Below are positions 55,214 to 63,934 of a DNA stretch of 64,000 nt, piece by piece. Source of the DNA: CAUZWH01 sp965224275 (GTDB taxonomy: Bacteria > Pseudomonadota > Alphaproteobacteria > SHVV01); assembly GCA_965224275.1 (NCBI GenBank), contig CBDCYR010000005.1, positions 434,001 to 498,000 on the forward strand. Reading direction: 5' to 3'. Both the position numbers and the translations under genes were made by a program. The notes under the pieces are model-generated. The model made no database searches. It worked only from the letters and a program-made list of their open reading frames with translations, and was not told where the DNA came from. Numbering within the stretch: the first letter of the stretch is position 1; each line of letters opens with the position of its first letter.

Positions 55214-55314
55214 CTTGGCCCGTCCCGCGCCCCCCGGCCCAACCACCACCCTATTGGAGACTCTTGGAGGGTACCTTTGGCGTGGTTGGGCCGGGAGGAG
55301 CGGGACGGGTCAAG
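55214..55314. repeat. 33-bp inverted repeat between pdeM and the lhr-like gene
   Basis: Arms at 55214-55246 and 55282-55314 match in 30 of 33 positions (CTTGGCCCGTCCCGC... against CTTGACCCGTCCCGC...), with a 35-nt loop. As RNA it would be a very stable hairpin with no T-tract. It may be a small non-autonomous element or an RNA processing site within this operon. Confidence 0.8.
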
Positions 55315-55345
55315 CCGAGTCGAACAAGATATTTCATGTTGCCAC

Positions 55346-57790
55346 TCAGCTTGTCGCCTCGGCAACCAGAATGCGCTCGGTCTCCTCCAGCAAATCGTCG
55401 GTGGCATCGCCATAGACGGCCTCGCGGCCGATTTCGAGCATCGCCGGGATCGCCAGCGGCGATACGCGGTCGAGCTTCACATGGCGGATCCGCCCTTTGA
55501 TCCGGATCAGCAGCGATTGCAGACGGCTGTAATCAATCAGGTTGGATTGTGCATCGCGGCGAGTCGCGCGCAATAGAATATGATCGGCCTCGTAGCGCCG
55601 CAGCACGTTGTAGATCAGATCGGAGTTCACCGTGATCTGACGCTTGGACTTTTCTTGCCCCGGCGAGCGCCGCTCGATCAGCCCGGCGATGATCGCGACG
55701 TTGCGAAACGTGCGCCGCATCAGGCTCGATTCCGCCATCCAATCTTCGAGATCGTCGCCCAGCATATCGATGTCCATCAGCGCGGCAACGTCCTCGACCG
55801 GACGTAGGCTCCAGATCGCCACCACGTAGTCAGTGCCCACGAAGCCGAGCGGACCGAGCCCGAACCGCTCCATCCGCCGGGTCAGCAGCATCCCCAGCGT
55901 CTGGTGCGCGTTGCGCCCCTCGAAGCTGTAGACCACGGTGTATTCCTTGTTGCCGCGCGGAAAACTCTCGACCAGCAGCCGATCTTTCTCGGGGATGCGC
56001 GAGCGCGCATCCTGCAGTGCCAACCATTCGCGCACCGGTTCGGGAAAGCTCGGCCAGCGCGCCCGATCGTTGAACAGGCCGCGCACCCGCTCGGCCAGGT
56101 GGGTGCTGATCGGCATGCGCTGGCCCATATAGGCCGGCACTTTGGGCGCGTCGCCGCTCGAGCGCCGGCACTGCGCCGCCATCTCGTGCATATGCCGAAA
56201 CTCGAGCAACTGGCCGGCAAAAATGAACGTATCGCCCGGCACCAGGCCCTCAACGAAATACTCCTCGACTTCGCCGAGCGTCCGCCGCCCGAGCTTAATC
56301 TTGATCATCGGCTCGGCGATGATCGTGCCGACGTTCATGCGGTAGCGCCGCGCGTGAATCGGCAGCGCCACCATATAGCTCCCGTCGGGATTGCGGCGCA
56401 GACGCTGGTAGCGGTTTTCGCTTTTCAGCGCATAGCCGCCGGTCGCGACGAAATCGAGCGCGTCGTCGAAATCCTGCCGCGCGAGATCACGGTAGGGACC
56501 GGTGGCGATAACTTCGGCGAAGAGCGCATCCGGATCGAACGGGCCGGCACAGCCGGTCCCGAGGATATGCTGGCACAGCACGTCGAGCGCACCGGGTCCC
56601 GGCAGATCGCCATCGAGCGTCATCTCACCGATGGCATCGATCGCGGCTCGGCATTCGAGCATTTCGAAGCGGTTGCCCGGCACCAGGATCGCCCGGCTCG
56701 GTTCGTCGAGGCTGTGATTGGCGCGGCCGATGCGCTGCAGCATGCGGCTCGACCCCTTCGGCGCTCCCATCTGGATCACCAGGTCGACCGCGGCCCAGTC
56801 GATGCCGAGATCGAGCGACGACGTCGCCACCACCGCTCGCAGGTCGCCCCGCGCCATCGCCGCCTCGACTTTGCGGCGCTGCTCACGTTCCAGGCTACCG
56901 TGGTGGATGGCAATCGGTAGATTGTCGCCGTTGAGTGCCCACAAACCGCGAAACACCAGTTCGGCCGCCGCCCTTGTGTTGACGAACACGATCGTCGTGC
57001 CGTGTGCGCAAACCGCGTCATACACGTCCGGTAGGGCATAGAGCGATATGTGTCCGCGCCACGGCAGCGGATTGGTGGCATCGAGAATCCGGACGTCGGG
57101 GTCGGGGCCCGGCTTGCCACGCACGATATCGACCTCGTCCTCGATCCCGGTCGACGTCAGATAGCGGCGGATCTCATCGGGATAGGCGACCGTCGCCGAC
57201 AGACCGACCCGGCGGCTGTTCGGAGCCAGCGCCGCGACCCGCGCCAACCCGAGCGCCAGCAGATCGCCGCGTTTGGTGCCGATCACCGCGTGCAGTTCGT
57301 CGACGATAACGCGACGCACCGACCCGAATAGTCGTGGCGAATCGCGATACGACAGTAGCAGCGCCAGCGATTCGGGCGTCGTCAGCAGGATGTCGGGTGG
57401 CTTGTGGCGCTGGCGCAGGCGGCGATTCTGGGGCGTATCGCCGGTCCGGGTTTCGGCGGTGATCGGCAGCCCGAGTTCCTCGACCGGCTGCAGCAAATTA
57501 CGGTGCACGTCGATCGCCAGCGCCTTCAGCGGCGAGATATAGAGGGTATGCATTCCTTTGCCCGTCGGCGCGTCGTCCCCGGTCAATTCGGCCAGCGAGG
57601 GCAGAAACCCGGCCAGCGTTTTGCCGGCCCCGGTCGGCGCGATCAGCAGGGCAGAGCGTCCCCGCGCCGCCACCGCCATCATCTCGAGTTGATGTTCGTG
57701 CGGCGCCCACCCGCGCGTCTCGAACCACGCAGCGAGCGGCGCCGGGAGCAAATCCGACCTGACTTCGGGTTCGTTGTCGCGCAACGCCAT
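55346..57790 (-). CDS. Ligase-associated DNA damage response DEXH-box helicase (Lhr-like)
   Basis: 814-residue superfamily 2 helicase of the Lhr-Core type. Motif I is APTGAGKTLAG (residues about 52-62), motif II VDELHAV (DELH), motif III SATVAYP, motif VI QRIGRANHSLDE; a winged helix and the DUF4158-like Lhr C-domain follow. The length equals the 800-850 residues of ligase-associated Lhr, not full-length Lhr (about 1500). It is divergent from the exonuclease and ligase genes at 57859. Confidence 0.92.
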   Translation of the reverse strand: MALRDNEPEVRSDLLPAPLAAWFETRGWAPHEHQLEMMAVAARGRSALLIAPTGAGKTLAGFLPSLAELTGDDAPTGKGMHTLYISPLKALAIDVHRNLLQPVEELGLPITAETRTGDTPQNRRLRQRHKPPDILLTTPESLALLLSYRDSPRLFGSVRRVIVDELHAVIGTKRGDLLALGLARVAALAPNSRRVGLSATVAYPDEIRRYLTSTGIEDEVDIVRGKPGPDPDVRILDATNPLPWRGHISLYALPDVYDAVCAHGTTIVFVNTRAAAELVFRGLWALNGDNLPIAIHHGSLEREQRRKVEAAMARGDLRAVVATSSLDLGIDWAAVDLVIQMGAPKGSSRMLQRIGRANHSLDEPSRAILVPGNRFEMLECRAAIDAIGEMTLDGDLPGPGALDVLCQHILGTGCAGPFDPDALFAEVIATGPYRDLARQDFDDALDFVATGGYALKSENRYQRLRRNPDGSYMVALPIHARRYRMNVGTIIAEPMIKIKLGRRTLGEVEEYFVEGLVPGDTFIFAGQLLEFRHMHEMAAQCRRSSGDAPKVPAYMGQRMPISTHLAERVRGLFNDRARWPSFPEPVREWLALQDARSRIPEKDRLLVESFPRGNKEYTVVYSFEGRNAHQTLGMLLTRRMERFGLGPLGFVGTDYVVAIWSLRPVEDVAALMDIDMLGDDLEDWMAESSLMRRTFRNVAIIAGLIERRSPGQEKSKRQITVNSDLIYNVLRRYEADHILLRATRRDAQSNLIDYSRLQSLLIRIKGRIRHVKLDRVSPLAIPAMLEIGREAVYGDATDDLLEETERILVAEATS

Positions 57791-57858
57791 GGCGTATTTA
57801 TACCGCGTTGGCGGCGCTGCGAGTGGGTCTCGCGAAAGCGATCACATAAGATCGTGCG

Positions 57859-58881
57859 ATGAGCTCACATCCCAGCTCTCATCCTGCTTCTTGGATCGAG
57901 GTCAGGCCGGCCGGTCTGTACTGCCGGCCCGGCGATTTCTATGTCGACCCGACCCGAGGGATCGACCGCGCCGTTATCACCCACGGCCACGGTGACCACG
58001 CCCGGCCCGGCAACCGTAACGTGCTGGCAACCCGCGAAACCATTGCCATCATGGAAACCCGTTACGGCGCCGCCGAAATCGGCGCCACCCAAGCGACCGG
58101 CTATGGCGAGGAAATCACCATCGGCGACACATCGGTTCGCCTGATACCGGCCGGGCATATCCTCGGCAGCGCCCAGATCGTCATCGAGCATGGTGGCGCG
58201 CGGGTCATCGTATCGGGCGACTACAAACGCCGCAGCGATGCCACCTGCGCTCCGTTCGAGCCGATGGCGGCCGACGTGTTCATCACCGAGGCCACCTTTG
58301 CCTTGCCGGTGTTTCGCCACCCGCCCGACGATCAGGAAGTCGGTAAGCTATTGCATTCGCTGGCCGTATTCCCCGACCGTGCGCATCTCGTCGGCGTCTA
58401 CAATCTCGGCAAGTGCCAGCGCATCATCCGTTTGCTGCGCGCCGCCGGTTACGATCGCCCGATCCACCTGCATGGCGGGCTCGAAGCCTTGTGCGCGTTG
58501 TATGAACGGCTCGGCGTCACCCTCGGCCCGCTGGCGCCGGCACTGGACCTGAGCAAGGCCGACGCGGCCGGCGAGATCATCCTGTGTCCGCCATCGGCGC
58601 TCAGCGATCGCTGGTCGCGCCGGTTTCCCGATCCGGTTACCGCGATGGCCTCGGGCTGGATGGGCGTCCGCCAGCGCGCTAAGCAACGTGGCGTCGAGCT
58701 GCCGTTGATCATCTCCGACCACGCCGATTGGGACGAACTGACCGTCACCCTCGACGATGTCGCCGCTCCGGAAGTGTGGGTCACCCACGGCCGCGAAGAG
58801 GCGCTCGTCCACCATGCCACTACGCGCGGTTTTACCGCCCAGGCCCTCAATCTGGTCGGGTTCGACGAGGACAGCGCATGA
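57859..58881 (+). CDS. Ligase-associated DNA damage response exonuclease (MBL fold)
   Basis: 340-residue metallo-beta-lactamase/beta-CASP nuclease of the SNM1-like type. Zinc motif HGHGDHARPGN (about residues 35-45), then AGHILGSAQI and VSGDYKRRSD, plus the C-terminal ISDHADW and VTHGREEALV. The start faces the lhr-like gene across 68 bp that hold both promoters. It overlaps the ligase gene by 4 bp (ATGA). Confidence 0.92.
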   Translation: MSSHPSSHPASWIEVRPAGLYCRPGDFYVDPTRGIDRAVITHGHGDHARPGNRNVLATRETIAIMETRYGAAEIGATQATGYGEEITIGDTSVRLIPAGHILGSAQIVIEHGGARVIVSGDYKRRSDATCAPFEPMAADVFITEATFALPVFRHPPDDQEVGKLLHSLAVFPDRAHLVGVYNLGKCQRIIRLLRAAGYDRPIHLHGGLEALCALYERLGVTLGPLAPALDLSKADAAGEIILCPPSALSDRWSRRFPDPVTAMASGWMGVRQRAKQRGVELPLIISDHADWDELTVTLDDVAAPEVWVTHGREEALVHHATTRGFTAQALNLVGFDEDSA

Positions 58882-60476
58882 TCCGTTTCGCCGCGCTGAT
58901 GAACGGCCTGATCTATTCGAGCGCGCGCAACGCCAAGGTTCGACTGCTCAAGGATTATTTCCAGAACGCGCCCGATCCCGACCGCGGTTGGGGCTTGGCG
59001 GCGCTTACGCGCGAACTCGATTTCCCGGCCGTCAAGCCGGCCCTGATCCGCGACCTGGTTACCACTCGGGTCGATCCGGTGTTGTTCGCCTACTCCTACG
59101 ATTACGTCGGCGACCTCGCTGAAACCGTCGCGCTGATCTGGCCGGATGAGGCGCAGCGGGAGGCACCGCCAGACCTGTCGGAGCTGGTTGATAGGTTGCG
59201 TTTGATCAACAAGAGCGACGCTCCCGCGATTATCGCCGATTGGCTCGATGGCTTTGATCCCAGCACCCGCTGGGCGTTCCTTAAGCTGATTACCGGTGCG
59301 ATGCGAGTGGGTGTGTCATCGCGGCTCACGAAAACCGCCCTCGCCGACTTCGGTGACGTCGATATCAACGACGTCGAGCAACTGTGGCACGGCCTCGAAC
59401 CGCCCTACACCGATCTCTTTAGCTGGCTTGAGGGGCGCAGCGCACGCCCCGATATCTCTGACCGTTTGGTGTTCTGGCCGCTGATGCTGGCCCAACCGAT
59501 CGACCAGGCCGACCTCGCCAAGCTCGATCCAGCAGCTTTTCTAGCGGAGTGGAAGTGGGACGGGATCCGCGTCCAGCTGGCCGCCAGGAATAGTGAAGCG
59601 AGGCTGTTTTCGCGCACCGGCGATGATATCAGCAACGCCTTTCCCGATATCGTTAAGGGGGCGCTGTTCGATGCTGTGGTCGATGGTGAGCTCCTCGTGA
59701 ACAGCAGCGCGGCTGGCCATGGCGGCTTCGAACCAGCGCCGTTCAACGATCTGCAACAACGGCTCAACCGTAAGTCGGTGAGCGCCAAGATGTTGGCGAG
59801 CCATCCCGCGTTCATTCGCGCTTACGATTTGCTCGCGGTAGACGGCAGCGATATTCGCGATCAACCTTTAGCCGAGCGCCGCAAGCGGTTGGAGGCCTGG
59901 TTCGCGCGAGCACGCCCGCCGCAGGTTGATCTATCGCCGCAGCTCGACTTTCAAACCTGGCCGGCGGCCGCCGAATTGCGCGCCTCGGCGACCGCTGCGG
60001 TTGAGGGGTTGATGCTCAAGCGCGCCGACAGTGTCTATGTCGCCGGACGCCCCAAAGGCCCTTGGTTCAAATGGAAGCGCGACCCGTACATGGTCGACTG
60101 CGTTGTCATGTATGCCCAACGCGGACATGGCAAACGCTCATCGTTTTATTCAGACTACACGTTCGGCCTGTGGCGCCCGACGACCAGCGCGGCCCCTGAA
60201 CTGGTGCCGGTCGGCAAAGCATATTTCGGTTTTACCGACGAGGAACTCGGCCAGCTCGACAACTGGGTGCGCAACCACACCACCGATCGCTTTGGCCCCG
60301 TGCGTCAGGTCGAATCAACCCTCGTCGTCGAAGTCGCCTTCGATAGCGTCCACCGCTCAACCCGCCACAAGTCCGGCGTCGCCATGCGCTTCCCCCGCTT
60401 TCATCGCATTCGCTGGGACAAACCAGCCGCCGAAGCCGATCAACTGGCAACCCTCGAAGCGCTGATCGAGAGCTGA
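58878..60476 (+). CDS. ATP-dependent DNA ligase (ligase-associated repair set)
   Basis: 532-residue ATP-dependent ligase. N-terminal alpha-helical DNA-binding domain (1-200), nucleotidyl-transferase domain with active-site Lys in EWKWDGIRVQL (about residue 225, KxDG), motif III-V regions DAVVDGELL and GLMLKRADS, and OB domain with DCVVMYAQRGHGKR. The ATG at 58878 overlaps the exonuclease stop, giving MIRFAALMNGL; the extra 50 codons upstream belong to another frame. With pdeM, lhr-like and MBL genes this completes the four-gene set. Confidence 0.93.
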   Translation: MIRFAALMNGLIYSSARNAKVRLLKDYFQNAPDPDRGWGLAALTRELDFPAVKPALIRDLVTTRVDPVLFAYSYDYVGDLAETVALIWPDEAQREAPPDLSELVDRLRLINKSDAPAIIADWLDGFDPSTRWAFLKLITGAMRVGVSSRLTKTALADFGDVDINDVEQLWHGLEPPYTDLFSWLEGRSARPDISDRLVFWPLMLAQPIDQADLAKLDPAAFLAEWKWDGIRVQLAARNSEARLFSRTGDDISNAFPDIVKGALFDAVVDGELLVNSSAAGHGGFEPAPFNDLQQRLNRKSVSAKMLASHPAFIRAYDLLAVDGSDIRDQPLAERRKRLEAWFARARPPQVDLSPQLDFQTWPAAAELRASATAAVEGLMLKRADSVYVAGRPKGPWFKWKRDPYMVDCVVMYAQRGHGKRSSFYSDYTFGLWRPTTSAAPELVPVGKAYFGFTDEELGQLDNWVRNHTTDRFGPVRQVESTLVVEVAFDSVHRSTRHKSGVAMRFPRFHRIRWDKPAAEADQLATLEALIES

Positions 60477-60488
60477 TGCTCTTGGAAA

Positions 60489-60585
60489 CCCCTCACCCTA
60501 CCCCTGTCCCACAACCTGCCTGCGCGAAGCCGGTGCTTCGCTCCGGCGAAGGCAGGCTGCGGGAGAGGGGTAGGGTGAGGGGCCC
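60489..60585. repeat. Inverted repeat with long arms between ligase and DUF2306 genes
   Basis: CCCCTCACCCTACCCCT at the left pairs with AGGGGTAGGGTGAGGGG at the right; inner arms CCTGCCT and AGGCAGG also pair, around a GCTTCG region. It shares GGGAGAGGGGTAGGGTGAGG with the 183-bp array, the same words IS110 used as target. Confidence 0.8.
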
Positions 60586-60606
60586 CGCCGCAGGCGGTGT
60601 TAAACA

Positions 60607-60978
60607 ATGACTCCACCAATCACCCTCCATCTCATCGCAGTCGTCCCGGCGCTGGTGATCGGCACCGTCGTCCTGTTCCTCGAGAAGGGCACACCCCGAC
60701 ACAAGGCACTGGGTCGGATCTGGGTGGCGCTGCTGCTGGTGGCATCGATCTCATCGTTCTGGATCTTCGAGATTCGCGACGGCGCCGGGCCCAGCCCGAT
60801 CCATCTCCTGTCGATCTGGACGCTGATCGCCCTCGGCCTCGCCGTCTACCACATCCGCCGCGGCAACAGGCGCACCCACCGCGCCTTCATGATCGGCACC
60901 TATATCGGATTGGTTGCGGCCGGGATCTTCGCCGCGGCACCGGGGCGATTCCTCGGCAGCCTGCTATTCGGCGGCTGA
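60607..60978 (+). CDS. DUF2306 family membrane protein
   Basis: 123-residue membrane protein with four hydrophobic segments (about 6-24, 36-56, 65-82, 92-112), matching DUF2306 with LHLIAVVPALVIG at the start, GTPRHKALGRIW between helices one and two, and RRTHRAFMIGTYIGL before the last helix. Histidines facing the membrane suggest haem or copper contact, but no function is known. It follows the repair cluster, probably as a separate unit after the inverted repeat. Confidence 0.8.
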   Translation: MTPPITLHLIAVVPALVIGTVVLFLEKGTPRHKALGRIWVALLLVASISSFWIFEIRDGAGPSPIHLLSIWTLIALGLAVYHIRRGNRRTHRAFMIGTYIGLVAAGIFAAAPGRFLGSLLFGG

Positions 60979-61116
60979 TACCTCAGCCACCGCCAACCCG
61001 CGTTGCGTTGCTCGATGGCGGCGGGCGCGTTACGCTGAAACCCAGTAGGTGTCGGGGTCGCCGACCGCCCCTCCGGTACCAAACCCGGTCGGTAGATTTC
61101 TGCGGAGGAAGCGGCC

Positions 61117-62466
61117 ATGACATCGCCCAAAACGTCATCTCGGAAAAACGCCTACGATCTCATCCTGCGCGGCGGCCGCGTCGTCGATCCCGCCCAGCGC
61201 ATCGATAAAGTCATGGATCTCGCCATACGCGACGGCAAAATCGCGGCGCTAAAACCGCGCATACACGCCACGGGCGCGCAGGCGAGTGCAAAGTTGATCG
61301 ACGTCTCGGGCAAGCTGGTGTTGCCCGGCCTGATCGATGCCCACGCCCACGTTTATGAGCACGGAACGACACCGTTTGGCGTCAATCCCGACATCCCCGG
61401 TGTTCGATCTGGGGTCGCCGTCTTGATTGACCAGGGGTCGTCGACGCCCTTCACCTTCCCCGGCTTTAAAAAATTCATCATCGAACCGTCACCCAACGAG
61501 ATCTACGCCTTCATGTCGATCTATCTCGGTGGCGGCTTGTTCGCCAACATGCACTCCGATTGGCTGGCGCCGCACAATATCGACGTCGGCGTCGCCGTCG
61601 ATATGATCAAGGCCAATCGCGACATCATTCGTGGCGTCAAGGTGCAGACCGAGGTGGGCACCTATTCGCGCTGGAAGCTCAAAACCCTAGAACTGGCGAT
61701 CGAGGCGGCGCGCGAAGCCGGCGTGCCCGTCTACATGCACCTCGGGCATCTATTTCCGATTGCCCGCGGCAAGAAGGTCGATCCGATCAAGCTGGTGCGC
61801 GAAGCCACCGCGATGCTCGATGCCGGCGACATCATGGCCCATCCCTTCAGCCGCGATCCCGGTGCCTTTGTGATGAACAACGGCAAGGTCAATCCGGCAA
61901 TCCGAAAAGCGATCGACCGCGGCGTCAAAGTCGATGTCGGACGCGGCTCCCACTTCAGCTTCGATACAGCCCGGGCAGCGCTCGACGGCAGCATCGTTCC
62001 CGATACTTGCGGCCTCGACATGCACGGCATCAACATCCGGCCCAACGGCATGCTGACCAATCGCGACAAAATGATCGCCGCCGGCACCGGCCGAGTTGGC
62101 TCGATCGATCTCAAACGGCCGGTGGTATCGATCAGCCTGCCGCACGCCATGACCGAGCTGCTTGCCCTCGGTTTGCCGCTCACCGACGTCGTCCGCATGG
62201 TGACCGTAAACGCGGCCCGGATGATCGGGCGGCAACGCGCCCATGGATCTCTGCGGGTCGGACGCACCGCCGACGTCACCGTCATGAACCTGCGTGAGGG
62301 TGAATGGACGCTCTACGACTTCCACGGCGGCTCGGCGCCGGCGACGCAGCGCTTGGAACCGGCATTCGTCATCCGCCGTGGCAAGAAATACAAGGCCGAC
62401 GTACGGGTCGCCGACTCCGTAGCCAGCGAAGCCACCACGCCGCTCTACGAAGCCTTTGCCGCCTAG
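61117..62466 (+). CDS. Amidohydrolase/deacetylase family metallohydrolase
   Basis: 449-residue dihydroorotase-like metallohydrolase. The N-terminal beta-sandwich (15-60) leads to the HxH metal motif DAHAHVYEHG (about 74-83), the bridging-lysine region RGVKVQTEVG, further metal His in YMHLGHLFP and MAHPFSRDPG, and the final SISLPHAM region. Substrates of relatives include N-acyl amino compounds and cyclic amides. The ATG at 61117 follows GCGGAGGAAGC. Unlike the three genes at 4-13 kb it is a different amidohydrolase branch. Confidence 0.85.
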   Translation: MTSPKTSSRKNAYDLILRGGRVVDPAQRIDKVMDLAIRDGKIAALKPRIHATGAQASAKLIDVSGKLVLPGLIDAHAHVYEHGTTPFGVNPDIPGVRSGVAVLIDQGSSTPFTFPGFKKFIIEPSPNEIYAFMSIYLGGGLFANMHSDWLAPHNIDVGVAVDMIKANRDIIRGVKVQTEVGTYSRWKLKTLELAIEAAREAGVPVYMHLGHLFPIARGKKVDPIKLVREATAMLDAGDIMAHPFSRDPGAFVMNNGKVNPAIRKAIDRGVKVDVGRGSHFSFDTARAALDGSIVPDTCGLDMHGINIRPNGMLTNRDKMIAAGTGRVGSIDLKRPVVSISLPHAMTELLALGLPLTDVVRMVTVNAARMIGRQRAHGSLRVGRTADVTVMNLREGEWTLYDFHGGSAPATQRLEPAFVIRRGKKYKADVRVADSVASEATTPLYEAFAA

Positions 62467-62470
62467 GCCC

Positions 62471-62583
62471 GATGGAACGGAACCGTTCCATCGACCCCCG
62501 ACGGAATGGGAGTTCCATCGACCCCCGGCGGAACGGTACGTTCCGTCGACCCGACAGTCGAATTGCGCTAGCAATTCTGACGA
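62471..62583. repeat. Three tandem hairpins plus a family A repeat
   Basis: Three units, about 29 bp apart, follow the metallohydrolase stop: GATGGAACG/CGTTCCATC (62471-62492), GACGGAAT/GTTCCATC (62500-62519) and GGCGGAACG/CGTTCCGTC (62527-62547), each between CCC and GACCC. A family A hairpin, CAGTCGAATTGC-GCTA-GCAATTCTGACGA, comes next at 62555-62583. Stem changes are mostly compensated. Confidence 0.82.
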
Positions 62584-62609
62584 AAGGGCGCGCGAGTGCA
62601 AGCGTAGTC

Positions 62610-63479
62610 ATGACTTCCCCTTGGCACCCCCTCCCCAGCCTCGACCCGCCGGTCGATCGAGCCGATCCGCCGGCCACCTCGCGGTTCGTCGAGGCCAACG
62701 GCATCGCCGTCCACGTTGCTGAAGCCGGCGCCGGGCCGCCGCTGGTCCTGCTTCATGCGCTCGGCTGGGATCACCGCCAATGGGAACATCATTTTGCCCA
62801 CTACGCTGCCCGCTACCACGTGCTCGCGGTCGACGTCCGCGGCCACGGCAAAACCACCGTCGCTCCGGGACCCTACACCCTCGAGCTGTTTCGTGATGAT
62901 CTGCTGGCCACGTTCGACGCTCTCGGTATCGCCAAAGCTGCTGTCGTCGGGTTCTCACTCGGCGGCATGATCGCCCAATATTTCACCGCGGTGGCGCCTG
63001 AGCGCGTCGCCGCGCTGGCCTTGATCAGCACGGTGTGCCGCACCGATCCGGCCCTGCGCCAGATGATGGAGGAACGGATCGCCGCCAACCAGGCCAAAGG
63101 GCCACGCGCGGCGGCTGAAACCGTTGTGAGGACATTGTTCTCTGAACCATTTCGCGAGGCCGAGCCCGAGTTTCTGGAAAAGTTCTACGCCTGGCGGGTT
63201 GCGAGTCCGCAAGATCCTATCTTCGAGTCGATGCGGGCCACGTTCGCGCTCGACATCTGCAACGCGCTGCCTGCGTTCAAGATGCCCTGCATGGTCGTGG
63301 CCGGCGGCGCCGATGCCGCCACCACGCCCGACAACGTCGCCCGATTGGCCGAGGCAATCCCCGGTGCAACCTTCCAAACAATCCCCGACAGCGGCCATTT
63401 GATCCCGATCGAACAACCCGTCGCATTCCGCGACTGCCTCGACGGCTTCCTGGCGCAGCACTATCCCGGAACGCCTTAG
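62610..63479 (+). CDS. Alpha/beta hydrolase (3-oxoadipate enol-lactonase-like)
   Basis: 289 residues from the ATG at 62610 (upstream in-frame codons lie in the hairpin array). The catalytic triad is visible: nucleophile Ser in GFSLGG (about 113), Asp region GGADAATTP, and His in DSGHLIPIE. The oxyanion region LLHALGWDHRQWE precedes it. It resembles enol-lactonases and carboxylesterases of aromatic degradation; the substrate is not fixed by sequence. The start has no strong ribosome site. Confidence 0.85.
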   Translation: MTSPWHPLPSLDPPVDRADPPATSRFVEANGIAVHVAEAGAGPPLVLLHALGWDHRQWEHHFAHYAARYHVLAVDVRGHGKTTVAPGPYTLELFRDDLLATFDALGIAKAAVVGFSLGGMIAQYFTAVAPERVAALALISTVCRTDPALRQMMEERIAANQAKGPRAAAETVVRTLFSEPFREAEPEFLEKFYAWRVASPQDPIFESMRATFALDICNALPAFKMPCMVVAGGADAATTPDNVARLAEAIPGATFQTIPDSGHLIPIEQPVAFRDCLDGFLAQHYPGTP

Positions 63480-63493
63480 GCGTACCGCCTCCA

Positions 63494-63551
63494 GACAGTT
63501 GAACCCTGGCGAAAACGTCCAGCGTTTCTGCCGTAGCGGTTCTGACGAAAG
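63494..63551. repeat. Degenerate family A repeat with an inserted hairpin
   Basis: CAGTTGAACC at the left and GCGGTTCTGACGAAAGG at the right are the two arms of a family A unit. Between them lies a second partial hairpin (GAAAACG...GCGTTTC). Confidence 0.6.
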
Positions 63552-63613
63552 GGCGTTCCCGCTACGCGCCGTACAACCCAAGAGTTCGAGTTCTCGCATT
63601 AATGAATGGACAA

Positions 63614-63635
63614 GTGACAATTGTCACTATACAAT
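63614..63635 (+). promoter_or_regulatory. Candidate operator and -10 for higBA
   Basis: A perfect 14-bp palindrome GTGACAATTGTCAC (63614-63627) abuts TATACAAT (a -10-like box), 5-13 nt before the higB start. It is a plausible binding site for HigA autoregulation. Confidence 0.55.
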
Positions 63636-63640
63636 AACCG

Positions 63641-63920
63641 ATGATTCGAAGCTTCCGACATCGCGGTTTAAGACGACTTTATGAGCGTGGGAGTCGGAGC
63701 CAGGTAAATCAAAAACCAGGTCGACAAGATCGAAGTCATCCTGGCGGACCTGGACGCGGCTGCTTCGATTGAGCATATGAGACGGCCTGGCTATCGGCTC
63801 CACCGGCTCACTGGCCGCTTCGACGGATTCTACGCGGTCGATATATCAGGTAACTGGCGGATCATTTTTCGTTTCGAAGGAGCGGACGCGTTTGATGTGG
63901 ATATGGTCGACTATCACTAG
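63641..63920 (+). pseudogene. higB: HigB-type toxin, +1 frameshift
   Basis: The first frame reads MIRSFRHRGLRRLYERGSRS... to NQK. The next frame continues QVDKIEVILADLDAA, MRRPGYRLHRLTGRFDG, SGNWRIIFRF and DVDMVDYH, stop at 63920. The two together are a HigB/RelE mRNA interferase of about 92 residues. One extra C at 63716 (AAAAACCAGG) breaks the frame. It may be an assembly error because the same kind of change occurs at 46168 and 52698. Confidence 0.8.
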
Positions 63921-63934
63921 AGAAGGACTATGAA

